From assembly GCF_030282825.1 (NCBI RefSeq), contig NZ_JASTZU010000051.1, forward strand, positions 1 through 64,000: a stretch of 64,000 nt of DNA, in the 5' to 3' direction. The notes under the pieces are model-generated. The model saw only the letters and a program-made list of their open reading frames with translations, was not told the DNA's origin and did not search any database. The translations under genes and the position numbers were made by a program. The DNA comes from Aquibacillus rhizosphaerae (GTDB taxonomy: Bacteria > Bacillota > Bacilli > Bacillales > Amphibacillaceae). How positions within the stretch are numbered: position 1 is the stretch's first letter; each line of letters starts with the position of its first letter. Positions 39,182-47,540 of the stretch are shown piece by piece.

Positions 39182-40867
39182 ATGAAAGAAACATTTGATT
39201 ATGTAATCGTTGGTGGCGGTAGTGCCGGTTCTGTACTCGGCGACCGTCTAAGTGCAGATGGGAAAAACAGTGTCCTTGTTTTAGAAGCAGGACGTAAGGA
39301 TTTTTCATGGGATCTATTGATCCAAATGCCAGCAGCTTTGCCGTTCCCTGCAGGGAAAAGCTTATACGATTGGAAATATGAATCCGACCCTGAACCTTAT
39401 ATGAATGGACGACGTATCAAGCATGCTCGAGGCAAGGTTCTCGGAGGTTCGGGTTCAATAAATGGAATGATTTTTCAACGTGGTAATCCACTAGACTATG
39501 AACGTTGGGGAGCCGACCCTGGTATGGAAACGTGGGATTTCAAGCACTGTCTTCCGTATTTCAAACGCATGGAAAATGCTTTAGCAGCAGATCCTGAGGA
39601 TGAGTTTCGTGGCCACGATGGTCCTCTTAAATTGGAACGAGGTCCAGCAACTAATCCTTTATTCCAAGCATTCTTTAACTCAGCTGTCGAGGCTGGATAC
39701 TCGAAAATCCCTGATGTGAATGGTTTTCGACAAGAAGGATTTGCACCGTTTGATAAGCATGTGTACAAAGGTAGACGATTTGGACCTTCCCGTGCATACC
39801 TGCATCCAGCTATGAAGCGTCCGAATCTAACTGTTCGAACTCGCGCTTTTGTTCAAAGTATTGATTTTGATGGTACCCGAGCAAGCGGTGTTACTTATCA
39901 ACGAAACGGTAAGACTCATCAAGTTACTGCTGGGGAAGTTATACTCGCCGGTGGTGCAATCAATACACCGCAGCTACTACAACTGTCAGGTGTAGGCGAA
40001 GCTGAACATTTGCGATCCGTTGGTATTGAACCTGTAATTGATCTTCCAGGTGTAGGCGAAAACCTTCAGGATCATCTAGAAACCTACATCCAATACGCTT
40101 GTCCGTTACCTGTCTCTCAGCAGCCTAGTTTAAATAAAGCGAAGATGCCTTTTATCGGTTTACAATGGTTACTTGGACGGAAAGGTCCAGCAGCAACCAA
40201 CCATTTCGAAGGTGGAGGTTTTGTTCGTTCGAATGAGGAAGTAGACTATCCAAACTTGATGTTCCATTTTCTTCCGGTAGCAGTACGGTATGATGGACAA
40301 AAAGCAGACACTAAACACGGATTCCAAGTACACGTAGGACCTATGTATTCTGATGCTCGTGGGTCATTAAAGATTCGCTCGAAAGATCCTAAAGAGTATC
40401 CGAGCATGGTCTATAACTATCTTTCCACTGAACAGGACCGACGTGAGTGGGTGGAAGCTATTAAGATTTCACGTGAAATCATGTCTCAGCCAGCTATGAA
40501 ACCTTATAATTCAGGAGAAATCTCGCCTGGTCCTTCCGTTACTACAGACGAGGAGATTTTGGACTGGGTGGCTAAAGATGCCGAGACTGCACTTCATCCG
40601 AGTTGCACAGCAAAAATGGGACCCGTTTCTGATCCCATGGCTGTAGTAGATCCATTAACGATGAAGGTCCATGGGCTCGATAATGTACGAGTGGCCGATG
40701 CTTCTGCCATGCCTTACGTGACTAACGGTAATATCCATGCACCAGTATTGATGCTGGCGGAAAAGGCGGCTGACTTAATCCTTGGAAGTAAACCACTGGA
40801 GCCTATTAATGCAGACTTCTACCGTCATGGCGTACATCCAGCCGACGCAGGCACAATAAAAGGTTAA
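39182..40867 (+). CDS. betA: Choline dehydrogenase (GMC oxidoreductase)
   Basis: BetA oxidises choline to betaine aldehyde with FAD. The protein of about 561 residues starts with the dinucleotide fold [19 protein letters not shown]. It has the GMC signatures [15 protein letters not shown] (about 82-96) and [14 protein letters not shown], and the C-terminal HPSCTAKMG with active-site His and NGNIHAPV. The frame opens at ATG 39167, but GGAGG sits there; the ATG at 39182 is at the right distance. B. subtilis uses the alcohol dehydrogenase GbsB for this step, so this organism uses a different enzyme under what looks like the same regulator. Confidence 0.92.
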   Translation: MKETFDYVIVGGGSAGSVLGDRLSADGKNSVLVLEAGRKDFSWDLLIQMPAALPFPAGKSLYDWKYESDPEPYMNGRRIKHARGKVLGGSGSINGMIFQRGNPLDYERWGADPGMETWDFKHCLPYFKRMENALAADPEDEFRGHDGPLKLERGPATNPLFQAFFNSAVEAGYSKIPDVNGFRQEGFAPFDKHVYKGRRFGPSRAYLHPAMKRPNLTVRTRAFVQSIDFDGTRASGVTYQRNGKTHQVTAGEVILAGGAINTPQLLQLSGVGEAEHLRSVGIEPVIDLPGVGENLQDHLETYIQYACPLPVSQQPSLNKAKMPFIGLQWLLGRKGPAATNHFEGGGFVRSNEEVDYPNLMFHFLPVAVRYDGQKADTKHGFQVHVGPMYSDARGSLKIRSKDPKEYPSMVYNYLSTEQDRREWVEAIKISREIMSQPAMKPYNSGEISPGPSVTTDEEILDWVAKDAETALHPSCTAKMGPVSDPMAVVDPLTMKVHGLDNVRVADASAMPYVTNGNIHAPVLMLAEKAADLILGSKPLEPINADFYRHGVHPADAGTIKG

Positions 40868-40887
40868 ACTAAAATATTATTTTCAAT

Positions 40888-40955
40888 GAGAAGGTCTCTT
40901 TCAAAATGTATTTATCCGTAAAATATACATTTTATTAGAGTGCCTTCTCTTTTTT
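40888..40955 (+). terminator. Terminator after betA
   Basis: GAGAAGGTCTCT pairs with AGAGTGCCTTCTC, and an inner AAAATGTAT pairs with ATACATTTT. A TTTTTTG tract follows. The stem is long and imperfect. Confidence 0.75.
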
Positions 40956-41126
40956 GTACTATCATCAACTATTACATAATAAATTTCTATTTTTTGATAA
41001 ATATTGAAACCGGTTATATGTTATCCTTTTTCATTTCCTTTAAATATTAGTTCTATCTTATATATGCCGAACATTATGGAGTGTATAATAATATGTGGTA
41101 CCATTATCATTGAAGGGGTTGTATTT

Positions 41127-42278
41127 ATGGAAGAAAAAAACAGGTTTTTAAAATTAATTGGTGGTAGGAATGTCTTTTACATATTAGCTTTTTTTCTATT
41201 GATTGGCATTACGATATATATTTATACTAAAATTTCATTTATCTTTTATCCACTGAATGTCATCATATCTACTATAGCACCTCCAGTAATTTTAGCATTT
41301 ATTGCTTACTATTTACTGAATCCAATTGTAGATTTGCTCGAACGATTACGTATTAAAAGAATTTGGGGAGTGATCATCCTTATTCTCGGTATCAGTGGTG
41401 CTTTAACTGGAATAATTTTGTTGACTGCTCCATATATCGAAGCACAGATGAAAGATTTATTCCAATCTTTTCCGAACTATCTAAAACAGTTTGGAGATAC
41501 CATGACAAAATGGGTGCAGAATTCTTTTTTAGGACCTTATTATGATGATGGTTATAACTGGGTAATGGAGAGGTTAGGTGAATTACCACAACTAATTGGA
41601 ACTTATATTTCTAATGGTTTTCAAGGGGTGCAAAATGTTGCTAGTACGATTACAACTACGATTGTATCTATTGTAACCTTCCCATTTATTTTATTTTTCT
41701 TGTTAAAGGATGGAAAAAAGTTTCAACGTTTTACTATTAAGTTATTTCCACCGAAATTTAGAGATGATACCAAGCAAATCTTAACTAATATCGATACACA
41801 AGTTGGTTCTTACATCCAAGGTCAAATTATTGTCGCATCGGTTATAGGGATTCTACTATTTATTGGTTACCTGATCATAGGACTAGATTATGCATTTACA
41901 TTGGCTATTGTCGCAGCAGTAACAAGTGTTGTCCCTTATTTAGGACCAACGATTGCCATTATTCCAGCAGCTATTATTGCAATTGTCACTTCTCCTTTCA
42001 TGTTGCTAAAGCTAGCAATTGTATGGATCGCAGTCCAATTTTTAGAGGGGAATTTCGTCTCTCCAAATATCATGGGGAGAACGATGAAAATTCATCCACT
42101 AACCATTATCCTTGTCTTATTAATTGCAGGTAATTTATTTGGTGTTGTCGGTGTAATTCTTGGTATTCCAGGCTATGCGATCGTAAAGGTAATTGGTTCC
42201 TATCTTTTCTATAAGTTTAAAAAACGATATAACACGTATTACGGAGAAGACCGTGGATATTATGAAATGGAAGATTAA
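41127..42278 (+). CDS. AI-2E family transporter (PerM-like)
   Basis: This membrane protein of about 383 residues has seven to eight helices in the AI-2E/PerM pattern: an N-terminal helix pair, a soluble helical part after residue 90, then FILFFLLKDG (about 190-200) and the typical PYLGPTIAIIPAAIIAI and VQFLEGNFVSPNIMG motifs (about 270-315). Family members have been linked to autoinducer-2 export and, in halophiles, to Na+/H+ exchange. The frame runs back to ATG 41004, but the ATG at 41127 has GAAGGGG before it. It stands between choline genes but lacks the GbsR palindrome. Confidence 0.85.
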   Translation: MEEKNRFLKLIGGRNVFYILAFFLLIGITIYIYTKISFIFYPLNVIISTIAPPVILAFIAYYLLNPIVDLLERLRIKRIWGVIILILGISGALTGIILLTAPYIEAQMKDLFQSFPNYLKQFGDTMTKWVQNSFLGPYYDDGYNWVMERLGELPQLIGTYISNGFQGVQNVASTITTTIVSIVTFPFILFFLLKDGKKFQRFTIKLFPPKFRDDTKQILTNIDTQVGSYIQGQIIVASVIGILLFIGYLIIGLDYAFTLAIVAAVTSVVPYLGPTIAIIPAAIIAIVTSPFMLLKLAIVWIAVQFLEGNFVSPNIMGRTMKIHPLTIILVLLIAGNLFGVVGVILGIPGYAIVKVIGSYLFYKFKKRYNTYYGEDRGYYEMED

Positions 42279-42320
42279 TTAAAATTTAAAAGTAATTACA
42301 ACGTGACAGAAATAGCAAAA

Positions 42321-42362
42321 AAAGAAGTTAGTCTCTTCAAAAAATGAGACTAACTTCTTTGT
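42321..42362. terminator. Bidirectional terminator between transporter and opuAC
   Basis: AAAGAAGTTAGTCTC pairs perfectly with GAGACTAACTTCTTT around a 10-base loop. It serves the converging AI-2E transporter and opuAC genes. Confidence 0.88.
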
Positions 42363-42383
42363 GCTTTTTTATATTATTTGTCT

Positions 42384-43283
42384 TTATTTCACCCATTCAC
42401 CAATTAACTCTTGGTTTTCCTCAATCCATTGCTTTGCACCATCTAATGGATCTTCAGCATTTTCTACATAATCAATTAATCCACCGATTTGTTGGTCATC
42501 CATTTTCCAGTTTTTAAACCACTGACTGATTTCTGGATAATCTTCTGCAAATCCTTGTCTTGTAGCATGGTGAATTTTTTCAATTCCACCGAATGTGTTT
42601 TTTGGATCTTCTAGGAACTTCAAATCGTATTTAGAGAATACCCAGTGTGGGCTCCATAGAGGTGCAACGATTGGCTCTTCATTATCTATAGATTGTCCAA
42701 TTTGAGCTAACATTGCTGGTTCAGAGCTTGGTAGTAGTTCAAACTCAAGATTATAATCTTCTATTAATTGTTCTGTTACTTCCATTGTACCTGCTCCAGG
42801 GTCAAAACCAATAATCTCTCCATCAAACAATTCCTTATGCTCGTTTAAGTCTTCTACACTATTAATTTCTTCTAAATAAGTTGGAACTATAAGTCCTACT
42901 TTAGCATTATCATACCAAGTAGCTTCAGAGAAATTAACAGCATCTTGATATTCTTCCAAATAGTTAGCATCTTGGACTGGTAACCATATTTCTAAGCTAG
43001 CATCAAGTTCTCCACTTTCTAACGCCTTCATCGTCGTACCCATATCTAATACATTCAGTTTTACGTCGTACCCTTTTTCTTCTAAAATTGCCTTCCACAT
43101 ATTCGTTACTGCAATATTTTCAGCCCAGTTAATTTGGCCAATTCTTACTTCTTCGTCGCTTACTTCTGTTTCTGAGTCAGTTTGTTCACTGTTTTTATCC
43201 CCACTAGTGTTCCCGCATGCTGTCAGTACAGCAACCATTACTAGTGCTAAGATAAGACTAAGCTCTTTTTTAAATTTGTACAT
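42384..43283 (-). CDS. opuAC: Glycine betaine/choline-binding lipoprotein (OpuAC type)
   Basis: This 299-residue substrate-binding lipoprotein has signal peptide LSLILALVMVAVLTACG with Cys at about residue 23 and an acidic linker. The OpuAC fold follows: VRIGQINWAENIAVTNMWKAILEEKGYDV, LEIWLPVQ and GFDPGAGTMEVTEQ. Aromatic residues suit an aromatic cage for quaternary amines. No permease or ATPase gene lies next to it, so it must work with components encoded elsewhere. A GbsR-type palindrome 51 bases before the start suggests choline-linked control and so choline or betaine as ligand. Confidence 0.88.
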   Translation of the reverse strand: MYKFKKELSLILALVMVAVLTACGNTSGDKNSEQTDSETEVSDEEVRIGQINWAENIAVTNMWKAILEEKGYDVKLNVLDMGTTMKALESGELDASLEIWLPVQDANYLEEYQDAVNFSEATWYDNAKVGLIVPTYLEEINSVEDLNEHKELFDGEIIGFDPGAGTMEVTEQLIEDYNLEFELLPSSEPAMLAQIGQSIDNEEPIVAPLWSPHWVFSKYDLKFLEDPKNTFGGIEKIHHATRQGFAEDYPEISQWFKNWKMDDQQIGGLIDYVENAEDPLDGAKQWIEENQELIGEWVK

Positions 43284-43333
43284 GATTAAATAACTCCCCT
43301 TTTTTTATATAAAATATTCTAAACGTTAAGTTA

Positions 43334-43351
43334 GTTAAGAATATTTTTAAC
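43334..43351. promoter_or_regulatory. gbsR: GbsR-type operator upstream of opuAC
   Basis: GTTAAGAATATTTTTAAC keeps both half-sites of the palindrome seen before betA and gbsA (16 of 18 bases after allowing for the AT-rich centre). It sits 51 bases before the opuAC start, which is on the minus strand. Confidence 0.7.
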
Positions 43352-43456
43352 AATAATACAATGCTAACTTATCTCATATTTAAAAGAGATAAGTGCAACA
43401 CTCACAAAAAAATGTTCATAATTCATACTTTATAGGCTGTATGATAACTTCTTTAT

Positions 43457-44008
43457 TTATTCTTTTTTCCCTTGAGGTAGAAATTCGAAAATATTACCAT
43501 TTCTTATATTTGCTACTAAGTCTTCCAACCAGTGATAGTATGTTTTAGATTCCTCTAATTGATCATAGTATTTTTTTGCATCAGCAACAATTTCTGGTGT
43601 GCTAGTGGAATCTTTAATGACATTGATAAAGTCTTCTTGTGCTTCCTCAATTGCTTCCATATTCATTTTCACTTCTCGTTCCCACATTTGACAATAAAAT
43701 ACCATAAAGGAACGGAAGAAATTTTTCTCTGCTACATAGGTATGTTTTCTAGAACCGCGAGTAAATGTTTTTTTTACCATTTCTATTTCTTGTAGCTTAC
43801 GGACACTAGTACTCATACTCGGCTTACTCATTTCGAGCTCCGTACGCATGTCATCAAGAGTCATCTGATCTTTAAAGTACATCGTCGCATATAAATTTGC
43901 GGCAGCTGGTGTTACACCATATAAATCCATGGTCTCTGCAATAGCGCCAATGACTTTATCTTTGGCTTCTTCTATTTTAATTCTGGATCTTTCAGTAGAT
44001 TCACTCAT
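43457..44008 (-). CDS. gbsR: GbsR-type choline-responsive repressor
   Basis: This 183-residue winged-helix protein of the GbsR/MarR group has a helix-turn-helix at about 30-95: MTLDDMRTELEMSKPSMSTS then VRKLQEIEMVKKTFTRGSRK. The C-terminal helical part is rich in Trp, Tyr and Phe (MVFYCQMWEREVKMN, TYYHWLEDLV). In B. subtilis GbsR represses betaine synthesis genes and is released by choline. Here it is divergent from gbsA and has its own palindrome 31 bases before the start, so it probably limits its own expression. Confidence 0.9.
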   Translation of the reverse strand: MSESTERSRIKIEEAKDKVIGAIAETMDLYGVTPAAANLYATMYFKDQMTLDDMRTELEMSKPSMSTSVRKLQEIEMVKKTFTRGSRKHTYVAEKNFFRSFMVFYCQMWEREVKMNMEAIEEAQEDFINVIKDSTSTPEIVADAKKYYDQLEESKTYYHWLEDLVANIRNGNIFEFLPQGKKE

Positions 44009-44039
44009 AAAGTCGCTCCTTCACTATAAAGTAAAGCAT

Positions 44040-44057
44040 GTTAAATATTTTTTAAAT
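44040..44057. promoter_or_regulatory. gbsR: GbsR-type operator upstream of gbsR
   Basis: GTTAAATATTTTTTAAAT keeps one full half-site and a weaker second one. It lies 16 bases downstream of the gbsR -10 box (minus strand), the same layout as at gbsA, and predicts weak autoregulation. Confidence 0.6.
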
Positions 44058-44073
44058 CTTCTTTACGAACTTT

Positions 44074-44101
44074 ATGATACCGTGCTCAGATTAAATGTCA
44101 A
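44074..44101 (-). promoter_or_regulatory. gbsR promoter
   Basis: On the minus strand TTGACA (44096-44101), a 16-base spacer and TATCAT (44074-44079) form a good sigma-A promoter, with the palindrome just downstream. Confidence 0.65.
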
Positions 44102-44205
44102 ATGAAAATGTGTATTTTCACCCAAACAAAAATGCTTGAAAATCAGTATTCATAAGCTCTTTAGTGAATTATAATTCTTTTTAAACTTTTATGTTTGTTA
44201 TATTT

Positions 44206-44234
44206 TTGACAGCTTTCAATAGAAGTGGTACGAT
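44206..44234 (+). promoter_or_regulatory. gbsA promoter
   Basis: TTGACA (44206-44211), a 17-base spacer and TACGAT (44229-44234) form a near-consensus sigma-A promoter. The GbsR-type palindrome begins ten bases after the -10 box, so it covers the transcription start. Confidence 0.8.
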
Positions 44235-44243
44235 ATTTAAAAC

Positions 44244-44261
44244 GTTAAATAAATTTTTAAC
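44244..44261. promoter_or_regulatory. gbsR: GbsR-type operator upstream of gbsA
   Basis: GTTAAATAAATTTTTAAC has half-sites GTTAAA and TTTAAC. It sits between the -10 box and the start codon, where a bound repressor would act as a roadblock, the mode I recall for B. subtilis GbsR. Confidence 0.82.
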
Positions 44262-44297
44262 AAACTTAATTCATTTATAAAATTGGAGTTGATAGAT

Positions 44298-45767
44298 TTG
44301 AATCTAAAACAACAATATATTAATGGTAAATGGGTGGGTGCGAACTCAGGTAATAAGCGTGATATTATTAATCCATTTAACCAGGAAGTTATTGCTACTG
44401 TTCCGGAAAGTGATGAATTAGATACAAAAGCAGCAATCGCTGCAGCAAGAGCCGCATTTGATGATGGAGAATGGTCTTCTACACCAGCAACAGAACGCGG
44501 TAATATTGTAAGAAAAATTGCAGAGTTAATAGAAAGAGATAAAGAAGAACTTGCTAGATTGGAATCATTAGACACTGGTAAAACAGTGGAAGAAAGCCGT
44601 GGAGACATGGATGATATTGCTGGAGTATTTCGCTTTTATGCGGAGCAAGCAGATAAAAATGGGGGAGAGCTGATTGACTCTCCTGTGCCAAACTCTATTA
44701 GTAGGGTGGTCCATGAACCTGTTGGTGTGTGTGGTCAAATCACACCATGGAATTACCCATTACTACAAGCGTCTTGGAAATTAGCTCCAGCTTTAGTTAC
44801 AGGTAACACATTAATCATGAAGCCAAGTGAAATTACCCCACTTACTACGATTAAGGTATTCGAACTAATGGATGAGGCGGGAGTGCCTGCTGGTGTTGCT
44901 AACCTGGTACTTGGTGCTGGTCATACAGTTGGTGCAGAGCTATCTAGTAACATGGATGTGGACCTTATCTCCTTTACTGGTGGGATTGTAACTGGAAAGA
45001 AAATTATGCAAGCTGCAAGCGTTAATGTGAAGAAGCTTGCACTTGAACTTGGTGGGAAAAATCCTAATATCATCTTTGCTGATGCTGATTTTGATATCGC
45101 TGTTGACCAAGCATTAAACGGGGTATTCTTCCATGCAGGGCAAATTTGTTCCGCTGGCACAAGATTGATTGTAGAAGAGAGTATTCATGATGAGTTCGTT
45201 AACGCACTGGTTGAACGAGTGAAAAAATTTAAGTTAGGAAGTGGATTTGACAAAGATACACAAATGGGTCCACTAATTTCAGGTGAGCACCTTGCGAAAG
45301 TAGAAGAATATGTAGAAACAGGAATAAAAGAAGGTGCTACATTAGCAGTTGGAGGTAGTCGCCCAGAAGAACCAGAACTACAAAATGGATTTTTCTACTT
45401 ACCTACTATTTTTACAGACTGTACAACAGAAATGAGCATTGTTCAAGATGAAGCTTTTGGTCCTGTTATCACAGTTGAGAAATTCAGTACAGAAGAGGAA
45501 GCAATAAAGCTTGCTAATGACTCTATTTACGGACTTGCTGGTGGCGTTTGGACAAACGACATCGTTAAAGCAGAGCGTTGTGTAGCAAAGATGCGCATGG
45601 GTACTGTTTGGATAAATGAATTCAATCTTTATTTCCCACATGCACCGTGGGGTGGATTTAAACAGTCAGGTATTGGACGCGAATTAGGAAATCTAGGTAT
45701 GGAAGAGTACACTGAAACAAAGCATATTTTCCAAAATCTTAAACCTGAAGCTATCAACTGGTTCTAA
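44298..45767 (+). CDS. gbsA: Betaine aldehyde dehydrogenase
   Basis: GbsA oxidises betaine aldehyde to glycine betaine with NAD+, giving the main compatible solute. The protein of about 489 residues has the aldehyde dehydrogenase signatures ITPWNYPLLQASWK, MKPSEITPLT, LALELGGKNPNIIF (general-base Glu) and FFHAGQICSAGTRLIV (catalytic Cys). It ends with HAPWGGFKQSGIGRELG. Two TTG codons compete as start; that at 44298 has GGAG nine bases before it, while the one at 44283 has none. No gbsB follows. The choline step is covered by betA about 3.4 kb upstream. Confidence 0.94.
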   Translation: MNLKQQYINGKWVGANSGNKRDIINPFNQEVIATVPESDELDTKAAIAAARAAFDDGEWSSTPATERGNIVRKIAELIERDKEELARLESLDTGKTVEESRGDMDDIAGVFRFYAEQADKNGGELIDSPVPNSISRVVHEPVGVCGQITPWNYPLLQASWKLAPALVTGNTLIMKPSEITPLTTIKVFELMDEAGVPAGVANLVLGAGHTVGAELSSNMDVDLISFTGGIVTGKKIMQAASVNVKKLALELGGKNPNIIFADADFDIAVDQALNGVFFHAGQICSAGTRLIVEESIHDEFVNALVERVKKFKLGSGFDKDTQMGPLISGEHLAKVEEYVETGIKEGATLAVGGSRPEEPELQNGFFYLPTIFTDCTTEMSIVQDEAFGPVITVEKFSTEEEAIKLANDSIYGLAGGVWTNDIVKAERCVAKMRMGTVWINEFNLYFPHAPWGGFKQSGIGRELGNLGMEEYTETKHIFQNLKPEAINWF

Positions 45768-45822
45768 GCTATCAGAGAATTATTTACTATAATTGAATTA
45801 TATAGAAGAGAAAAGCTATAAG

Positions 45823-45861
45823 AAAAGTCCTCACTTTAAAAAATTTAGTGGGGGCTTTTAC
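45823..45861 (+). terminator. Terminator after gbsA
   Basis: AAAGTCCTCACT pairs with AGTGGGGGCTTT with one wobble around an AT-rich loop and runs into T residues. Confidence 0.7.
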
Positions 45862-46125
45862 TATTTTGTTTCGCACTAATCCTCCACAATTATTGCTATT
45901 TTTAAATCTTTTTACACTTGGTTACATTTTAAGAATTTTCAACCGTTTATGATTGGTATGACTATTGCCTTTCTTGCATACACTGTTTTACCTATAATTA
46001 AACTGTGATAGACGATTTTCAAGATTATATGTTTTACTAATATCAACGAAATAGGCTATGTAAGCCATTACAATTAAATAAGGGCAAAGCTAATTATATT
46101 TTTATGTACGTACTGATTCCCATAA

Positions 46126-46251
46126 TGCTTGAATTTTTCATGCTTAGGGGTTGGTATGTATCCAAAAGATGGCGGAAATATGGATGAATTATTCAAGGAA
46201 GCAGATGCTCGAATGTATGAGAACAAGAGGCAACATAAGAAGTCTCAATAA
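46126..46251 (+). pseudogene. C-terminal remnant of a GGDEF protein
   Basis: About 41 codons read FSCLGVGMYPKDGGNMDELF then KEADARMYENKRQ to a stop at 46249. This is the end of a GGDEF domain, which normally has SIGVAxYPxDG, then LLxxADxAMYxAK. The active site and everything before are lost. The upstream 45870-46120 holds only a short hydrophobic piece (PFMIGMTIAFLAYTVLPII) that could be part of the lost membrane region. Nothing else is seen in the 45862-46383 gap except an inverted repeat GGAAGCAGGG...CCCTGCTTCC at 46270-46307. Confidence 0.7.
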
Positions 46252-46383
46252 TATGTATAATATAAATAGGAAGCAGGGAACGGTTCGCTGGTTTCCCCTG
46301 CTTCCCACTAACATGTCTTAATATTCCTAACTCTTCAGATGCTTCTTTTTTTATGCTACTATCATATCTTCACGAAAACTAAT

Positions 46384-47487
46384 TTATTCCATTTTGATTT
46401 CATCTTTTTTGGCTGTTTCCTGAAAAGATAATAAAAAATTTTCTAATACTTTCTGATATTCTCTAACAGAATTTATATAAACCAATTCTTTATGGCCGTG
46501 CCAATCGTGTCCAACAGGACCGCATTCTACAGCTGAACCACCAAATTTGGTAAAAAATTGACCATCATTAGAACCATGTTGTCCAAAGATGTTTACTCTT
46601 TCCAATTCGGTTTGATTTTTAATAGAATTAGCCAGTTTTTGGACGAAAGGGTTGTCCTCTTTGGTTTTGACTGGTGCATTACAAATATGAATAGATACGG
46701 TGCCGTCTGTTATTCCTTGAATTTGTTTAAATATCTCATCAGGTGATTGGTCTGGTAAATATCTAATATCAAGGGACATTTCACATCTCTCTGGTACCTT
46801 ATTGTAAACAGTACCTCCTTTTATCGTTGCAAGGTTTATAGACGGAATATCATAAATTGGCGGACCAGTTTCATGTGCAAAGGGAAGCTGCAAGATATCT
46901 TCATATAAAGAAAAGGCTTTGGTGATTGCATTTTGACCTTCCCATGGCCGACTTCCGTGTGCTGGTTCTCCCTCTATAACGAAATCGAGCTGTAGAACTC
47001 CTTTTGATTGAATACCAATTCCCATATTTGTTGGTTCACCACATATAATAAAATCACCTAAGTAACCATTTTCTGTTAGATACTTTGTACCATTGACGCC
47101 GCCGGTTTCTTCATCAGGTACAATTTGCAACATGACTTTTGTATTTATGTTACGATCCTTTAAATTGGCTATTGTGGCCATCATGGAAGCAGCCCCTGCT
47201 TTCATATCAACAGCACCGCGACCGTACATTTTTCCATCCTTTGTGTAAGGTTGGAACTGTTGTGCATTTGCTTCAATGACATCAATATGTCCATTTAATA
47301 CGACAGAATCTTCACCTTGTCCAATTTCACATACAATCATATGGTAGCCATTGTTCTTTATTAATTCGACTGATAGGCCTTTTTGTTCTAACCATTGTTT
47401 ACAATAATCTATAGCACTATTTGCGCCCGCTTTATTAGAACTATCTATTTTTATTAATTCTTCTAGTAAGGTGATAGGATCACCCAT
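46384..47487 (-). CDS. M20 family metallopeptidase/deacylase
   Basis: This 367-residue zinc amidohydrolase of the ArgE/DapE/CPG2 group has metal-site motifs VVLNGHIDVI (about 62-71), YGRGAVDMKAGAASM (about 89-103), PDEETGG with the catalytic Glu and ICGEPT. The Gln/His region near the end (GPVGHDWHGHKEL) supplies the last ligand. A dimerisation lid interrupts the catalytic domain as usual. It follows an ATP-grasp gene by 53 bases in the same direction, so it probably cleaves a peptide or acylamino acid that the ligase makes, or processes its substrate. Confidence 0.88.
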   Translation of the reverse strand: MGDPITLLEELIKIDSSNKAGANSAIDYCKQWLEQKGLSVELIKNNGYHMIVCEIGQGEDSVVLNGHIDVIEANAQQFQPYTKDGKMYGRGAVDMKAGAASMMATIANLKDRNINTKVMLQIVPDEETGGVNGTKYLTENGYLGDFIICGEPTNMGIGIQSKGVLQLDFVIEGEPAHGSRPWEGQNAITKAFSLYEDILQLPFAHETGPPIYDIPSINLATIKGGTVYNKVPERCEMSLDIRYLPDQSPDEIFKQIQGITDGTVSIHICNAPVKTKEDNPFVQKLANSIKNQTELERVNIFGQHGSNDGQFFTKFGGSAVECGPVGHDWHGHKELVYINSVREYQKVLENFLLSFQETAKKDEIKME

Positions 47488-47540
47488 TATATCCCTCCTA
47501 AAAGTTAATATTGTGAATATCTGTGCTTTGCTTATTAAGT

